Of a stretch of 64,000 nt of DNA, positions 36,708 to 44,799 are shown one piece after another (position 1 is the first letter of the stretch; every line of letters begins with the position of its first letter). The position numbers and the translations under genes were made by a program. The stretch is from NCBI RefSeq assembly GCF_020907275.1, contig NZ_JAJJWI010000008.1:152384-216383 (forward strand), read 5' to 3'. The DNA comes from Pontibacter silvestris (GTDB lineage Bacteria > Bacteroidota > Bacteroidia > Cytophagales > Hymenobacteraceae). The notes beneath the pieces are model-generated. The model was given only the letters and a program-made list of their open reading frames with translations. It ran no database searches and was not told the origin of the DNA.

Positions 36708-36742
36708 GGCAGATGATTATTTCTTAATTATTATAAACTATT

Positions 36743-37912
36743 CTAGCTGCTGTAAACAGACTTTTCGATACCCATTTCCAGGCCTCTTAGCTCTGCCAGG
36801 CCACGCAGCCTGCCTATAGCAGAATAGCCAGGATTGGTAACTTTATTTAGGTCGTCCAGCATCTGATGGCCGTGGTCTGGCCGGAAAGGGATTGGTTCTT
36901 TTCTTTCACGGTTAATAGCCACTAACTCTCTCATTACACCATACATATCTACGTCTCCAGCCAGGTGATCAGACTCATAAAAGTTCCCTGATTGGTCTTT
37001 TTTCACATTTCGTAGGTGGGCAAAATATACACGGTGCCCTACTGCCTTCAAAATTTCCACTGGATTGTTATGTGGACCGGCACCCAAAGAACCAGTGCAG
37101 AAACAAATACCATTAGGAGCACGATCTACCCTTTCAATTATGTATAACAGATCTTCTTTATTGGAGGCAATGCGGGGCAACCCCAAAATTGGGTAAGGCG
37201 GATCATCCGGGTGGATTGTCATTTTAATACCGGTCTCCTCACAAACATCCATAATAGACCCCAGGAAGTACGCCAGATTATCACGTAAGCCTTCATGCCC
37301 AATGCTTTTATAGATTTCAATGCTTGCAGTCAGGTGCTCTAAGGTGATAAAGCCTTCCATCGGAACGCCCATTCGAATAATTTCGCTTAGTTCGTCTAAC
37401 TGCTGCTGTGAGAAAGAAGAGTGCCTTTCCTTTGCCTGTTGCACCACCTCATCAGTATAGTCTTGCTCAGCTCCTTTTCTTTTAAGGATGAAGATGTCAA
37501 ACACAGCCAGGTCAGCCCAGTCAAAATATAAAGCTTTGGCACCATTCCACATCTCCAATGCCAGGTTTGTTCTGGTCCAGTCCAGCACGGGCATAAAGTT
37601 GTAGCATACGGTAGTTAAGCCACAAGCTGCCAGGTTACGCAACGACTGACGATAATTTTCAAGGTATTTCTCGCATTCGGCACTTCTGGTTTTGATGGCT
37701 TCGTGAACAGGTACACTCTCTACTACAGCCCACTTTAATCCAGCTTCTTCAATAATGCGTTTACGTTCCTGAATTTCTTCCAAAGGCCAAACGGCTCCGT
37801 GAGGAATATGGTGTAATGCACTTACAATACCGGTAGCACCAGCCTGTTTTACATCCTGTAACGTAACAGGGTCATTAGGGCCGTACCATCTCCAACTTTG
37901 CAATAGTGACAT
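36743..37912 (-). CDS. uxuA: Mannonate dehydratase
   Basis: Converts D-mannonate to 2-keto-3-deoxygluconate in the glucuronate branch of hexuronate catabolism. The 389 residues contain the UxuA landmarks: SWRWYGPNDPVTLQDVKQAGATGIVSALHHIP, CYNFMPVLDWTRT, MTIHPDDPPYPILGLPRI, GICFCTGSLGAGPHNNP and FRPDHGHQM. Metal and substrate His/Asp/Cys residues are thus present. The gene lies between susD and the MFS transporter. The preceding reductase step (UxuB) is not encoded by a classic gene in this window; the SDR in the other arm may supply it. Confidence 0.96.
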   Translation of the reverse strand: MSLLQSWRWYGPNDPVTLQDVKQAGATGIVSALHHIPHGAVWPLEEIQERKRIIEEAGLKWAVVESVPVHEAIKTRSAECEKYLENYRQSLRNLAACGLTTVCYNFMPVLDWTRTNLALEMWNGAKALYFDWADLAVFDIFILKRKGAEQDYTDEVVQQAKERHSSFSQQQLDELSEIIRMGVPMEGFITLEHLTASIEIYKSIGHEGLRDNLAYFLGSIMDVCEETGIKMTIHPDDPPYPILGLPRIASNKEDLLYIIERVDRAPNGICFCTGSLGAGPHNNPVEILKAVGHRVYFAHLRNVKKDQSGNFYESDHLAGDVDMYGVMRELVAINRERKEPIPFRPDHGHQMLDDLNKVTNPGYSAIGRLRGLAELRGLEMGIEKSVYSS

Positions 37913-38009
37913 ATATAGTGCTTCTTAAAAGATGTGTTTGTTATGTATGTTTAAAAAATTTAATGTATTAAGTGGCGAGTTATAAAATCCCACTGCACAT
38001 AAAAAAGAT

Positions 38010-38040
38010 AGATTGGCTGCCCCTAATGAGCAGCCAATCT
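38010..38040 (-). terminator. Intra-locus hairpin after susD
   Basis: AGATTGGCTGC (38010-38020) and GCAGCCAATCT (38030-38040) form a perfect 11-bp stem with a 9-base loop, between susD and uxuA. On the minus strand it is followed by a T-rich run, so it can end or attenuate the susCD transcript before uxuA. Confidence 0.75.
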
Positions 38041-38064
38041 TCTAATCATGATGCTTAGAATAAA

Positions 38065-40011
38065 TTAATAGCCTGGGTTTTGATATTCAGCTTTCTCTGC
38101 TGCGGTCATTTCCATAGCATCAAGCTGTCTTTGTGGAATAGGACGCAGATAGTGATATGGCTGAATGTTACGTGTTACTGTTTGAGGTGTATGTTGTCCG
38201 AACTCATTCCCAGCTATTTCATACGTGCCAGCAAGTTCTTCCCATTTTTGAGTACGTGTTAAATCGAACCAACGGTAACCTTCGCCATAATATTCACGTG
38301 AACGCTCTGCCAGAATATAGTTGATATCGATTGTAGCTGGTGTAGCTGCGATCATCTCTGCGCTATGGTCTTCTACTTTGGAGGTGTTGCCATTATTGTC
38401 CCAACGCCATACGCCGGCCCGTGCACGAATAACATTGATCAACTCTCTGGCGCTTCTACCTCCTGTTGCTCCCTTGACAGCTGCTTCGGCGGCTACAAAG
38501 TACAACTCCGAGAATTTGGCAATATTGAAAGGACGGGTACTGGCAGCATTCGGTTGTCCCAATCCATCGCCATTGTCAGTACGGTAAGGACCAAGCTTCC
38601 AAAGCCCCGGATATACTATTCTGCTTATTCCACGCGGTGATATTACAAAATCTGATCTTTCAGGCAGTTCTCCTGCACCTATATTACTTTTACCTGCCCC
38701 ATTAGGATAAGTGATAGGCGTAGCTGGTTCTTCGTTCAGGAAAGTTAGAATGGCATCGCCTGGAGTAACTGGTAGGCTATTTGCATTATACAACACATCT
38801 GCACTTACACCTCCTTTAGGCCAGTTACCACGGTAAACAGTTGTAAAGGTGCCATCGTAGCGGGAGTCGTTCGTTTTATCAGCAAAGGTATTTGTTATCG
38901 CACCGATCGTAGGAGCCATACGTGTCCAAGGGCGGCCCAGGTCTTGTGATGCTTCACGCTGAACAGAGCTAACATTTTCTTCCCAGTTCGGATCTAAGGC
39001 GCTTCTGATATTGGTATAATTCCACGTCATCATCCAACCGGCAAAGTTTTCAGGGGCGGCACCGTTGCTATAGGTAAGGCTGGATGCATTATAAAACTCA
39101 CTTGTTTCGGTGTGGTCAGCGTACAGCATAATTTCATTATTGCGGTCGTTGGATCCTAGGTTAACATCATAATATGTCTCCTGTAAACGGAAGGGACCTG
39201 GATTGTCTATGCCAGCTAATGCCACATCGTATGCCTGCTGGAAATACCACTGCGCATCATGTCCGTCAGGATTGGTTCGCGTAGTCTCCGGATATGTAGG
39301 AATATTATTAGGGTTCTCCAGCCACCACCCGTAGGTCAGGTAAGCTTTTGCCAAGTACAAACGTGCTAGTGTTTTAGTTGCGCCTCCGGTTACACGGGGC
39401 ATTGCCGGCAAATCTTCTACCGCTCTGAGCAGATCCGGAAATATGGCTCTGGTATAAACTTCCGGTACTGTGTTGCGCACAGAAGTTCTTGAAGGAGTTA
39501 TATTAAATTTCAGCTCTCCTGCGCCTAGATCTAAAGGTACGCCGCCAAACGTTTGGACTAATTGAAAGTAGTCGAACGCACGGAAGAACCTTGCTTCAGC
39601 AATTAACGCATCTGAAATAGTTCCTACAGCGGCAGCATTTTCAATAACACCACTGGCGGTGTTAATATTAGAGAATGCAGCTCCCCACAACACATCGGCA
39701 CGACTGTCCTGGGGAGTAATTTCACCTCGGCCTGAAATATCCATAACCAGAAAGTTTTGGTCTGCACTCTGCGCATAGGTTACTTCATCTGTACCGGTTT
39801 CGGTGGTATTATAGTAATAGGCCTGCCCGTATATGTAGCGCAGGTGGGCGTACATCGACGTTATTCCACCCTGAACACCTCGCTCAGTTTGAAAAAATTC
39901 GGGTGTATAAGTAGCACGCGGCTGCTCTTCCAGGATATCCTCACAAGACGATAGGGAAAGCGCCATCATTAAGGCTGTTCCTATAAAAGCTTTATTTTTT
40001 ATAAATTTCAT
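38065..40011 (-). CDS. RagB/SusD family nutrient-uptake outer-membrane lipoprotein
   Basis: A 648-residue glycan-binding lipoprotein that caps the SusC channel. The lipobox is SSC with C23, followed by EDILEEQPRATYTPEFF. The helical SusD/TPR core is visible (LIAEARFFRAFDYFQLVQTFGGVPL, LARLYLAKAYLTYGWW, FNIAKFSELYFVAAEAAVKG), and the C-terminal AERSREYYGEGYRWFDLTRTQKW is highly characteristic. It lies 11 bases after susC. It should bind xylan-derived oligosaccharides. Confidence 0.95.
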   Translation of the reverse strand: MKFIKNKAFIGTALMMALSLSSCEDILEEQPRATYTPEFFQTERGVQGGITSMYAHLRYIYGQAYYYNTTETGTDEVTYAQSADQNFLVMDISGRGEITPQDSRADVLWGAAFSNINTASGVIENAAAVGTISDALIAEARFFRAFDYFQLVQTFGGVPLDLGAGELKFNITPSRTSVRNTVPEVYTRAIFPDLLRAVEDLPAMPRVTGGATKTLARLYLAKAYLTYGWWLENPNNIPTYPETTRTNPDGHDAQWYFQQAYDVALAGIDNPGPFRLQETYYDVNLGSNDRNNEIMLYADHTETSEFYNASSLTYSNGAAPENFAGWMMTWNYTNIRSALDPNWEENVSSVQREASQDLGRPWTRMAPTIGAITNTFADKTNDSRYDGTFTTVYRGNWPKGGVSADVLYNANSLPVTPGDAILTFLNEEPATPITYPNGAGKSNIGAGELPERSDFVISPRGISRIVYPGLWKLGPYRTDNGDGLGQPNAASTRPFNIAKFSELYFVAAEAAVKGATGGRSARELINVIRARAGVWRWDNNGNTSKVEDHSAEMIAATPATIDINYILAERSREYYGEGYRWFDLTRTQKWEELAGTYEIAGNEFGQHTPQTVTRNIQPYHYLRPIPQRQLDAMEMTAAEKAEYQNPGY

Positions 40012-40022
40012 CTTTCTCTTTT

Positions 40023-43000
40023 TTAGAATGTGACATTAAGACCAACCAGGTAGTTTCTCGTGGAGGGTGCGTTAGTGCCAATCGTCAGCAGACGGGTCGG
40101 AGTTTCACCAGCTACCGCCACATTTTGGTCGGCATATGAGTTAGTTTCAGGGTCCATACCTGATTCCCGGTGGTAAGGCGAAAACAGCACAAATGGATTC
40201 TGCGCGGTAGCATAAAGCCGCAGATTGCTGATGCCAGCTTTTTCTAGCCAGTTGCTGTTGTTGAAGTTATAACCAAGTGTAATGGTGCGTATCTTCAGGT
40301 ACGAGGCATCAAAATAACCTAGGGTGCTGGCATATTTAGGGTTGTCGCCACTTCTTAAGCCTGCCGGGTCTGGATACCTGGCGTCGGTGTTCTCTGGTGT
40401 CCAATAGTCCACATCAACGTTCCCCCTGCGTCCGCTTAACATATTAAGGTAGCCTTGCGCCCCGTAAAGCGTGCTGTTAAGAATTCCGCCGTGCTGAAAG
40501 GCTGCCACAGCGGTCAGGTCAAAACCTTTATACCCTACACGAGTGTTGAAGCCTCCCTGAAAATCAGGATTCGCATTCAGAACTTGTCTATCCTCAGGTC
40601 CAATTTGTCTTACAGGTGTGCCATCGTCATTATAATCTCCGGTGTATCTCACTTTAATCATACCTACGTTGCCGCCTGGCTCCAGAATGCTTAGGTATGG
40701 ATCTCCCTCTTGCCAAAGGCCTAATCTCTCATAATCGTAGATGACATTAACAGGATGGCCCATAAACAACCAGTTGATTTCATCGTCCGGTTGTCCAGAA
40801 GCAAGCGATGTAATTTTATTGCGGTTACCATATATGTTAACACCAGCTTCCCATGTCCAGCCATTCACGTCGTCCAGGATTAACCCGTTGAGAGAGAATT
40901 CAAGACCTTTATTTTGTATGGATCCTATATTCGCTGTGTAGCTGTCCGCACCTGATGTCTGAGGCAGATCAAGATTCAGCAGAACATCTTCTGTATTTGT
41001 TACATAGTACTCTACTGTACCTGATAAGCGATCGTTCAGGATAGAAAAATCCAATCCATAATTCCATGTCTTCGAATACTCCCATCCCAGATCTTGGTTA
41101 GGCAGTTCCTGTACATAATATGCGGTTGCATAGTTATCAGGGCCAAAGTTGTAAGGCCTGGTTTGTAAAAGCCCAAGTGTAGAATAGGGAGGGATACCCT
41201 GGTTAGAGGTTTGTCCATAGCCTACACGCAGTTTCATCATGTTTATAAGGTCAATATTTTCCATAAACGACTCTCTGGCGATGTTCCAACCAGCAGACAC
41301 GGCAGGATAAGTATGCCATTTATGCCCCGGTGCCAGCCTTGAGGAGCCATCGGAGCGCAGGGTAACGCTCAGCATATAGCGGTCGTCGTAGGAGTACATG
41401 GCGCGTCCCATCCACGACAACAAGCCCCACTGTCTATAGTCCTGGTTGTTAGGGTTAACTATGATTTCTTCGGCAGCTCGTCCTATGTTGTAAAATTGAA
41501 AGGCGTCAGAAGGAATATCTCTTCCCTCAATGAAAGATCTGTTATATTGCTCTTGCGAGGCAGAATACAAGCCTACTATATTCACATTATGTTTTCCTGC
41601 AAAGGTGCGGTCGTAAGTCAGCAGGTTTTCAATGGTCCAGTTAGTAGTAATCCTGTTATCTACAGAAGCATTAGAAAAAGTGGTTGGTTCAACAGCGTTT
41701 ATACCTGCTGCCGTGTAGGCACCTTCCTGACTCTGGCGGTAGTTTAAGCCAAGGTTGGCACGGTACTTCAAGCCCTCCACTCCAGGAATCTTTACTTCGC
41801 CGTAGAGGGTGTTGTAGGTGGCAAACGCTCTGTTTTGGTTCAGCCATTGATCATCTAAACCACCATCTTCTAACATGTCTCTTGTATATAACCACGTTTC
41901 ATCCAACGGCATCCGGATGGTTCTCTTTAAAGTGCCATCTGCATTATAGGGACTGGCAAGAGGTGACAAACTTAGAATGTTGTACAAGCCTACGTTGGAG
42001 CCTTCCGTAAGGCTGTAGTTGTTGTATGTAGAGAAGCCGACACGAATGTGCTCACCTATTCCCTGGTCAAGACTACCACGCAGGGAGTAACGGGTGTATT
42101 GCTGCGTAGGAATGACACCTTCATCCTTGTAGTAGCCTGCACTAAAGTTGTAGCTACCCTTTTCGGCACCTCCAGAAACACCTACATTATGGTTTGTTGT
42201 GATACCGGTTTTGTATAACAGGTCCTGCCAATCTGTGTCTACACCCTCAGCTTCATCTGGTCCCATCTGGCCTGCAAACTGTCCGGGGCCAGCTGCCTGA
42301 CGCAGCGCATAAAGTTCTGGCCCGCTCATCATGTTATACCTGGCAAATACATTTTTTATACCATGAAAGCCATTGTAGCTTATTTGTGGCTTTTGCCCCG
42401 CTTTTCCTGTTTTGGTAGTAACCAATATAACACCGTTGGCGCCACGTGAACCATAAATGGCAGTTGCTGAGGCATCCTTTAAAATATCAATGCTCTTAAT
42501 ATCATTCGGGTTAATATCGGAGATAGCCCCGGGAAAGGGAATACCGTCCAGCACCACCAGTGGATCATTGCTACCACTGATAGAGCGCGTACCACGAATC
42601 CTGATTTGCATGGAGGCTCCTGGTTGAGAGGATGACTGCGTAAATTCTACTCCTGGCAAACGCCCTTGCAGAGCCTGCGTGATATTACCTGTCGGCACTT
42701 CGGCAATCTCTTCTGCACCTATTGAAGCAACTGAGCCTGTTACAGCTTCAGCCCGCTGGGCACCGTAACCTATTACTACTACCTCTTCTAGGGCTTTAGC
42801 ATCTGTGCCTAACTGCACATCAATAGTAGAGCGGTTGTTTATAGGCACTTCCTGACTTTCGTAGCCAATGTAAGAGAACACTAGCGTGCCAGTGCCATCC
42901 GACACATTAATCGTATAGTTACCATCTGCACCTGTTGGGGCTGCCGTTGTAGTACCTTTCAGAACCACCGTTACCCCAGGCAAGCCTGTTCCTGTTTCTG

Positions 43001-43157
43001 CGTCTGTAACACGACCAGTCACTGTAGTTGCTCCGGTTTGGGCTACTGCTTGTATACTTATCAGGAGATAAGCAAAAAGCACAGCCAGTTTGAAGACATC
43101 GGGCACGCGTACGGCTGTCTTCGTCGGTTTTGGACTTTGCGTAAAATCACATTTCAT
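40023..43157 (-). CDS. SusC/RagA family TonB-dependent outer-membrane transporter
   Basis: A 1044-residue TonB-dependent importer for oligosaccharides. After a signal peptide ending near residue 40 (SIQAVAQ) comes a CarboxypepD_reg-like domain (VTGRVTDAETGTGLPGVTVV). The TonB-interaction region and plug follow (ALEEVVVIGYGAQ, ASATAIYGSRGANGVILVTT). A 22-strand barrel ends in NYLVGLNVTF with the terminal aromatic Phe required for barrel assembly. It is first in the locus arm and divergent from lacI, with 498 bases between them that contain operator-like repeats. Confidence 0.96.
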   Translation of the reverse strand: MKCDFTQSPKPTKTAVRVPDVFKLAVLFAYLLISIQAVAQTGATTVTGRVTDAETGTGLPGVTVVLKGTTTAAPTGADGNYTINVSDGTGTLVFSYIGYESQEVPINNRSTIDVQLGTDAKALEEVVVIGYGAQRAEAVTGSVASIGAEEIAEVPTGNITQALQGRLPGVEFTQSSSQPGASMQIRIRGTRSISGSNDPLVVLDGIPFPGAISDINPNDIKSIDILKDASATAIYGSRGANGVILVTTKTGKAGQKPQISYNGFHGIKNVFARYNMMSGPELYALRQAAGPGQFAGQMGPDEAEGVDTDWQDLLYKTGITTNHNVGVSGGAEKGSYNFSAGYYKDEGVIPTQQYTRYSLRGSLDQGIGEHIRVGFSTYNNYSLTEGSNVGLYNILSLSPLASPYNADGTLKRTIRMPLDETWLYTRDMLEDGGLDDQWLNQNRAFATYNTLYGEVKIPGVEGLKYRANLGLNYRQSQEGAYTAAGINAVEPTTFSNASVDNRITTNWTIENLLTYDRTFAGKHNVNIVGLYSASQEQYNRSFIEGRDIPSDAFQFYNIGRAAEEIIVNPNNQDYRQWGLLSWMGRAMYSYDDRYMLSVTLRSDGSSRLAPGHKWHTYPAVSAGWNIARESFMENIDLINMMKLRVGYGQTSNQGIPPYSTLGLLQTRPYNFGPDNYATAYYVQELPNQDLGWEYSKTWNYGLDFSILNDRLSGTVEYYVTNTEDVLLNLDLPQTSGADSYTANIGSIQNKGLEFSLNGLILDDVNGWTWEAGVNIYGNRNKITSLASGQPDDEINWLFMGHPVNVIYDYERLGLWQEGDPYLSILEPGGNVGMIKVRYTGDYNDDGTPVRQIGPEDRQVLNANPDFQGGFNTRVGYKGFDLTAVAAFQHGGILNSTLYGAQGYLNMLSGRRGNVDVDYWTPENTDARYPDPAGLRSGDNPKYASTLGYFDASYLKIRTITLGYNFNNSNWLEKAGISNLRLYATAQNPFVLFSPYHRESGMDPETNSYADQNVAVAGETPTRLLTIGTNAPSTRNYLVGLNVTF

Positions 43158-43329
43158 AAGAGCGAATGTTTGGATTTATGTATTGCTTTATTTAGATATA
43201 AAAGATTCAGTATTAGCCTTTTACAACTGCTATTATGAAGCCAAGACTATATTAAATGCATTTCCTCTGTGGGTTTTATAGTACTAAATATGACCAACTT
43301 GACGCAGTCACAAACAGCAACCAGACACT

Positions 43330-43343
43330 AACAACTGTTTGCA
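43330..43343. promoter_or_regulatory. Putative LacI-family operator, copy 1
   Basis: AACAACTGTTTGCA has the CAA-N4-TTG half-site symmetry of LacI-family operators. It shares ACAACnGnTTGCA with copy 2, 44 bases downstream. Confidence 0.5.
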
Positions 43344-43373
43344 AGCATAAACATGAGAAGATATTTTGACAAT

Positions 43374-43387
43374 TACAACCGATTGCA
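43374..43387. promoter_or_regulatory. Putative LacI-family operator, copy 2
   Basis: TACAACCGATTGCA is a pseudo-palindrome (TnCAAnCGnTTGnA) with a central CG, the hallmark of LacI/PurR-family operators. Centre-to-centre distance from copy 1 is 44 bp, about four helical turns. Confidence 0.6.
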
Positions 43388-43655
43388 TATTTTTTTCAAA
43401 AGTTCTTTGATAAAACAAAATATAGACTTGCTATTATTATATTAGTTAGCCCTGTAAAAAATAGCAGTTAGGTAAACAGAGAGCCCTTATATACACTCTA
43501 TACTAAATAATACAATAATATAACTGGATACAATGCATTATAAGCGATCAAAGAGATATTTTTAATATTTATCCCTATCTTATATTATAATGTTAAAAAG
43601 GCTTTCAAAATTGAAACCGATTTCATTAATTTGTTTCATACATCATACAATCAAC

Positions 43656-44723
43656 ATGGACAAGGACATAACTATTTATGACATAGCTAAGGAGTTAGAT
43701 CTGTCCCCTACTACGGTTAGCAGGGCCTTAAACGATCATCCTGCCGTAAACAAAAACACCAAGCAGAAGATTTACAGTATGGCAAGCCAGCTTGGCTATC
43801 GGTCTAACATGTTCGCAAGTAACCTTCGAAGGCAACGCACGAATACTATTGGCGTGATTGTGCCTAAGCTGAACAGTAATTTTATGTCTTCTGTAATTGC
43901 TGGCATGGAGAAAGTTGCCAATGAGGCTGACTACAACCTGATTATAAGCCAGTCTCTTGAAACTGTTGAGAAAGAAATTGCTAATGCAAAAACCATGTTT
44001 AACAGCCGGGTAGATGGTTTGTTGGTTTCTTTGGCTTTCGACACAGAGAACATGGATCACTTTGAACCTTTCATTAGCAAAGATATCCCTGTTATTTTTT
44101 ATGATCGAGTGTCAGACCATAAACAGTTTGCTGGTGTTGTAATTGATAACGTACAAGCTTCCTACGAAGCTACGACTCACCTGATAGAGCAAGGCTGTCA
44201 GAATATAATCCATATTACGGGTAACCTCCGCCGAAATGTGTACGCCGACAGGCTAAAAGGTTTCAAGTATGCTCTTTTAGACAACGATTTGCCTTTTTCA
44301 GATGCTTCTGTCATCATCAATAACCTTAGTGAAGACGCAGGAGTAGAAGCTGCCCAACAAATTTTGCAGATGGACTCCAGACCGGATGGCTTATTTGTGT
44401 CTAATGACACGTGTGCTGTACATTGTATGAAAACACTAACTCATGCAGGTATCTCCATTCCGGATGAGATTGCCGTAGTTGGCTTTAATAATGACCCTAT
44501 TTGCAGAGTTGTTGAGCCAAGCCTGAGCTCAATAGATTATCCTGGCTATGAGATGGGTGAGGTTGCTGTAAGGAGCCTCATACACTATTTAAGTGGGTTA
44601 GCTGATACCAGTGTTACCCGTATTACTTTAAGATCAGAGTTAATTATAAGAAGTTCATCTTTAAGGAAAGGAAAAGAGAACAACAAAGGCAAAGCTTTAG
44701 CCCTGCTACCAGAAACAAAGTAA
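43656..44723 (+). CDS. LacI family transcriptional regulator
   Basis: A 355-residue repressor/activator. The start at 43656 is chosen because MDKDITIYDIAKELDLSPTTVSRAL is the canonical LacI DNA-binding start; the longer frame adds 22 odd residues. The HTH and hinge helix (SNLRRQRTNTIGVIVP) are followed by a periplasmic-binding-protein-like sensor with CQNIIHITGN, RPDGLFVSNDTCAVHCMK, VVGFNNDPICRVVEPSLSSIDYP. It lies divergent to susC and upstream of GH67, so it is the likely regulator of the whole locus. The ligand is probably a hexuronate or xylan-derived sugar. Confidence 0.93.
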   Translation: MDKDITIYDIAKELDLSPTTVSRALNDHPAVNKNTKQKIYSMASQLGYRSNMFASNLRRQRTNTIGVIVPKLNSNFMSSVIAGMEKVANEADYNLIISQSLETVEKEIANAKTMFNSRVDGLLVSLAFDTENMDHFEPFISKDIPVIFYDRVSDHKQFAGVVIDNVQASYEATTHLIEQGCQNIIHITGNLRRNVYADRLKGFKYALLDNDLPFSDASVIINNLSEDAGVEAAQQILQMDSRPDGLFVSNDTCAVHCMKTLTHAGISIPDEIAVVGFNNDPICRVVEPSLSSIDYPGYEMGEVAVRSLIHYLSGLADTSVTRITLRSELIIRSSSLRKGKENNKGKALALLPETK

Positions 44724-44799
44724 CCAAGTTTTTAGCCACAGTATAGCTTATCTGCTCACCTGAGAAGCTTAAAAAAATTATTAGGTAATATTATAAACT

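Larger units (their letters stand above)
43158..43655. promoter_or_regulatory. Divergent regulatory region between susC and lacI
   Basis: 498 bases of AT-rich DNA between divergent susC and the LacI regulator. It contains the two operator-like pseudo-palindromes described separately. No strict TAnnTTTG match with a correctly spaced TTG was found on either strand; the best is TAGTCTTG (minus) near susC. No ORF or RNA gene is credible here. Confidence 0.6.
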
